A model generated the notes under the pieces. That model had not been told where the DNA came from. It ran no database searches and saw nothing but the letters and a program-made list of their open reading frames with translations. 8,416 nucleotides of DNA from Faecalicoccus sp. (GTDB taxonomy: Bacteria > Bacillota_I > Bacilli_A > Erysipelotrichales > Erysipelotrichaceae): assembly GCA_017941505.1 (NCBI GenBank), contig JAGAWH010000174.1, positions 1-8,416 on the forward strand. The letters are read 5' to 3'. A program made the position numbers and the translations under genes. Position 1 is the stretch's first letter, and each line of letters opens with the position of its first letter. Below, one piece after another: positions 5,578 through 8,416 of the stretch.

Positions 5578-7143
5578 ATGATTAGAATTTCACAAATTAA
5601 GTGCCTTGATTCCTCTGAAATCGAGGCACTAATTCTTAAAAAACTGAATATGAAACCTGAAGATCTTTTGTCATGGACAATTCATCGTAAAAGTGTGGAT
5701 GCCCGTCATCAAAAGGTCTGTTTTTCTTATATTATCGATGCCAAAGTACGAAATGAGAAAAAGTATCTGCGGCATAAAGATGTCAAGTTAACGCCTGATG
5801 AAACATATCATCCGGTAGCTTCAGGAACAAGAACATTACATCATCGTCCGATTATTGCCGGTATGGGGCCTGCCGGCATGTTTGCCGGATTACTTCTGGC
5901 AAAATCCGGATATAAGCCAATTATTCTGGAAAGAGGATCTGAGGTTTACACCCGCAAAAAAGCTGTGGATGCCTTTTGGGAGGGTGGCACCTTAAATCCG
6001 GAGTGCAATGTGCAGTTTGGCGAAGGAGGAGCCGGTGCTTTCAGTGATGGAAAGCTCACCACAAGATCCAAGGACTCCCGCTGTCATATGATCTTAGAAG
6101 AACTGGTAAGGCATGGGGCTGATTCGGATATCTTGATCGATGCCTATCCGCATGTCGGAAGTGATGTGTTTTTAAAAATTATTGAAAGTATCCGAAAGGA
6201 AATTATTTCTTTGGGCGGAAAGATTTATTTTGACACTAAAGTAGAGGATATTGAAATTAAGGATAATCACATCACAAAGGTGATTACCAACCAAAAATCT
6301 TTTGATACCGATACACTCATCCTTGCGATTGGACACAGTGCTGTGGATACGATCTTAATGTTGAAGGAAAAGGGAATGGAGATGACATCCAAACCATTTG
6401 CGGTAGGGGTGCGTATCGAACATCATCAAAGCTTTATCAATGAAGCGATGGTAAAAGAATTTGCGGATGATCCCCGCTTTGTACCGGCAAGGTATCAGGT
6501 TTCAATGACTGCATCCAATAATAAGGGAGCCTATTCCTTCTGTATGTGTCCGGGAGGATATGTGGTAGATGCATCGAGTCAACAGGGCAATCTTGTAGTC
6601 AATGGAATGAGCTATTCCAAGCGTGATGGCATCAATGCCAATGCGGCCATTCTGATCCAGGTCAACAGCTCTGATTATGGAGATGGCATATTAGATGGTT
6701 TAAAGTATCAGGAAGATTTGGAAAAACGGGCTTTCTCATTTGCGAATGATTTTAAAGCTCCTGTTCAATTGGCAAAAGACTATCTGAATCATAAAGTATC
6801 TACTTCTTTTGGAAAGGTAAAACCAACCTATCCACGGGGTACGGTATTTGTAGATTTGAATGAATTATTTGATGAGAATGTGAATAAAGCGCTCCATGAG
6901 GGCTTAGAATATTTTGAAAGAAAAATACCCGGTTTTGTGAGCGATGACGCGCTTATGACAGCTGTTGAATCGAGAAGTTCTGCAGCGGTTCGTTTAACAA
7001 GAAATGATGTGTTAGAATCCAGTATTGGCGGTATCTATCCATGTGGGGAAGGCAGTGGTTATGCCGGGGGAATTATGACCAGTGCAATAGATGGAATACG
7101 CGTGGCGGAAAGTCTTATTTCAAGCTTTGACAAGCCGAAATAG
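5578..7143 (+). CDS. NAD(P)/FAD-dependent oxidoreductase (COG2509 family)
   Basis: A 521-residue soluble flavoprotein of the 'uncharacterised FAD-dependent dehydrogenase' family. An N-terminal region of about 85 residues precedes a Rossmann dinucleotide-binding motif, AGMGPAG (94-100), with the FAD ribose-binding Glu at ILERG (E118). Next comes the family-specific stretch NVQFGEGGAGAFSDGKLTTR (144-163). The C-terminal FAD motif is GGIYPCGEGSGYAGGIMTSA, ending about 16 residues before the C-terminus. The start MIRISQIK fits the family. It lies 3 bp after the membrane protein gene with no clear ribosome binding site, so it probably depends on translational coupling. A strong hairpin lies at codons 7-19. 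The substrate is unknown, and its link to cell-wall synthesis is only positional. Confidence 0.88.
   Translation: MIRISQIKCLDSSEIEALILKKLNMKPEDLLSWTIHRKSVDARHQKVCFSYIIDAKVRNEKKYLRHKDVKLTPDETYHPVASGTRTLHHRPIIAGMGPAGMFAGLLLAKSGYKPIILERGSEVYTRKKAVDAFWEGGTLNPECNVQFGEGGAGAFSDGKLTTRSKDSRCHMILEELVRHGADSDILIDAYPHVGSDVFLKIIESIRKEIISLGGKIYFDTKVEDIEIKDNHITKVITNQKSFDTDTLILAIGHSAVDTILMLKEKGMEMTSKPFAVGVRIEHHQSFINEAMVKEFADDPRFVPARYQVSMTASNNKGAYSFCMCPGGYVVDASSQQGNLVVNGMSYSKRDGINANAAILIQVNSSDYGDGILDGLKYQEDLEKRAFSFANDFKAPVQLAKDYLNHKVSTSFGKVKPTYPRGTVFVDLNELFDENVNKALHEGLEYFERKIPGFVSDDALMTAVESRSSAAVRLTRNDVLESSIGGIYPCGEGSGYAGGIMTSAIDGIRVAESLISSFDKPK
5596..5633 (+). other. Long hairpin within the first codons of the FAD oxidoreductase gene
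   Basis: GTGCCTTGATT (5601-5611) pairs with AATCGAGGCAC (5619-5629): 11 pairs including one G-U, loop CCTCTGA. It extends by A5600-T5630 and, past a bulged A, three more pairs (5596-5598 with 5631-5633). It starts about 16 nt after the start codon. No U-tract follows, so it is not a standard terminator. It could lower translation or act as an RNase site that separates expression of the upstream cell-wall genes from the oxidoreductase. Confidence 0.5.
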
Positions 7144-7155
7144 AGTATATACAAT
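7127..7155 (+). promoter_or_regulatory. Sigma-A promoter of yqeH-yhbY
   Basis: A perfect -35 TTGACA (7127-7132) and a -10 TACAAT (7150-7155, 5 of 6) are separated by exactly 17 bp. The -35 lies inside the last codons of the oxidoreductase gene. The predicted start is near 7162, leaving about 50 nt of leader with a GAGGGGG ribosome binding site (7201-7207). No terminator is seen between the two genes, so read-through from the murF operon probably adds to this promoter. Confidence 0.75.
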
Positions 7156-7214
7156 ACATTCAGAAACCAAGAGAAAGTTAAAAGGAAAAGGGAAAGAATA
7201 GAGGGGGACTTTCC

Positions 7215-8294
7215 ATGAATAAATATTGTAAAGGGTGCGGAGCCTTGCTCCAAACGGAAGATGAAAATACATTAGGATATGTACCGACTTTAGAATCGGA
7301 TTATTGTCAGCGCTGCTTCAAAATCCGTAATTACGGTCAGGTAACCATCAATATGCAGACCGGTATTGAATCCAATATTACGTTAGATAAGATCAATGAA
7401 ATCGATGCGGTTGTGTTCTGGGTTGTGGATTTATTTACATTTGAAGCCAGTATGATCAGCCGCTTAAACCAGAAACTTCCGGGTAAGGATATCATCATGG
7501 TTTTGACCAAGCGTGATGTATTGCCGAAGACACTAGCCGATGATAAGATTATTTCCTTTGTGGAAAATCGTCTTTCAGAAGAAGGAATTAAGGTAAAAGA
7601 TATTGTGATTACCGGATATTTCCTAAAAAATGGGGATAAGGCAAATGAGAATATTCATAAGGTAGAAAATGCCATCCGCAAATACCGGGGTAATAAAGAT
7701 GTGGTCTTTATGGGAATTGCCAATGCAGGAAAATCGACCTTGTTGAATCAATTGTTAAATAGTACGGATTTGACAATATCCAGAAATCCGGGTACTACTA
7801 TAGATTTAATACCGTTAGTCCATGAAGGGTATACTCTTTATGACTCTCCGGGTATTGAAAATTCCCACAGTGTACTTACCTATCTGCAGCCAAAGGATTT
7901 AAAAACCGTCATTCCGACCAAACCGATACGGCCTTTTGTATCTCAGATTTATGAGGATCAATCGTATGCGGTAGGCGGTTTGGCAAGATTAGATATCGTG
8001 CCGGAGGGAAAGGCATCTGTTGTCGGATATTTCTCAAGAAGTCTTGCGATACATAGAGGTAAATTATCCAATGCCGATGATCTCTGGCAGAATCACTTAA
8101 ATGAAATGTTGACACCGTGCTTAGATACATCGATGTTGACCATGCACACCTTCCATGCTCCGAAGATGACAGAGGATAAGATGGATGTTGTGATTCATGG
8201 ACTTGGCTGGTTTTGTATCAGCGGCTCCGTAAAGAGCATCTATGTACGTGTACATAAAGGAATTCAAGTAACATTTAGAAAGGCGATGATTTAA
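7215..8294 (+). CDS. yqeH: Ribosome biogenesis GTPase YqeH
   Basis: A circularly permuted GTPase of 359 residues needed for assembly or stability of the 30S subunit in Firmicutes. The N-terminal zinc finger uses C5, C8, C31 and C34 (CKGCG and CQRC). GTPase motifs appear in the permuted order G4-G1-G2-G3: TKRD (98-101), GIANAGKST (167-175), NPGTT (191-195), DSPG (210-213). A C-terminal region follows, as in the family. The length is normal. The start is set by a GAGGGGG site about 7 nt before the ATG and by the zinc finger immediately after it. It has its own promoter and overlaps the yhbY start by one base, the usual yqeH-yhbY arrangement that often continues into nadD. Confidence 0.97.
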   Translation: MNKYCKGCGALLQTEDENTLGYVPTLESDYCQRCFKIRNYGQVTINMQTGIESNITLDKINEIDAVVFWVVDLFTFEASMISRLNQKLPGKDIIMVLTKRDVLPKTLADDKIISFVENRLSEEGIKVKDIVITGYFLKNGDKANENIHKVENAIRKYRGNKDVVFMGIANAGKSTLLNQLLNSTDLTISRNPGTTIDLIPLVHEGYTLYDSPGIENSHSVLTYLQPKDLKTVIPTKPIRPFVSQIYEDQSYAVGGLARLDIVPEGKASVVGYFSRSLAIHRGKLSNADDLWQNHLNEMLTPCLDTSMLTMHTFHAPKMTEDKMDVVIHGLGWFCISGSVKSIYVRVHKGIQVTFRKAMI

Positions 8295-8416
8295 TGATCA
8301 GTTCCGCAAATAAAAAATACTTACGCAAATTATCAATGTCTTACCGTCCGTTATTTCAAATCGGTAAGGAAGGCATCTCATATAATATGATTCAATCGAT
8401 GAATGATTCTTTAGAA
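8294..8416 (+). CDS. yhbY: YhbY family CRM-domain RNA-binding protein (partial)
   Basis: The first 41 codons of a protein beginning MISSANKKYLRKLSMSYRPLF and cut by the right edge. The pattern K-x-x-LRKL-(x)n-P-FQIGKEGIS-(x)n-MI is the N-terminus of the YhbY/CRM domain, which binds RNA and associates with pre-50S particles. The family is about 95-100 residues, so rather less than half is present. Its ATG overlaps the yqeH stop codon (TAATG), with AAAGG (8279-8283) 10 nt upstream, so the two are translationally coupled. The pairing with yqeH supports a role in ribosome assembly. Confidence 0.9.
   Translation, partial: MISSANKKYLRKLSMSYRPLFQIGKEGISYNMIQSMNDSLE

Overview
The window looks like chromosomal DNA of a low-to-mid GC Gram-positive bacterium, most likely an Erysipelotrichia-type Firmicute. 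This rests on AT-rich codon use, AGGAGG-type ribosome binding sites, TTGACA/TATAAT promoters, a yqeH-yhbY gene pair and a murF-linked cell-wall operon. The species cannot be fixed from the sequence.

Layout. Positions 1-56 (minus) hold the N-terminus of what looks like an IS3-type transposase OrfA running off the left edge. It is preceded at 76-135 by a strong stem-loop with a U-tract, read on the minus strand. A HIT-family nucleotide-binding protein follows on the minus strand (221-613) with its own promoter. A 392-bp divergent intergenic region (614-1005) carries three imperfect direct repeats at about 40-bp spacing, a 20-codon small ORF with a good ribosome binding site, and an extended -10 promoter flanked by an 8-bp inverted repeat.

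From 1006 a tight plus-strand operon runs murF, a D-alanine:D-X ligase, a PLP racemase, a VanT-like membrane acyltransferase-3 protein, and a COG2509-type FAD-dependent dehydrogenase (to 7143). Intergenic gaps are 1, -7, 9 and 3 bp. A near-consensus promoter inside the 3' end of the dehydrogenase gene then drives the ribosome-assembly pair yqeH (7215-8294) and yhbY (from 8294, cut by the right edge).

Main observation. The ligase, racemase and membrane protein together look like a D-Ala-D-Ser peptidoglycan precursor module built into a housekeeping murF operon. The ligase has the Phe (F245) and Arg (R317) that mark VanC-type D-Ala:D-Ser ligases, where DdlB has Tyr and Leu. The racemase has Asn (N364) where alanine racemases have Tyr354, as in the VanT serine racemases. 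The next gene matches the membrane half of VanT in several motifs. So VanT appears here as two separate genes, racemase first. No VanXY peptidase or VanRS regulator is present in the window. The likely role is constitutive synthesis of D-Ser-ended pentapeptide and intrinsic low-level vancomycin resistance. That is inference from residues and context, not demonstrated.
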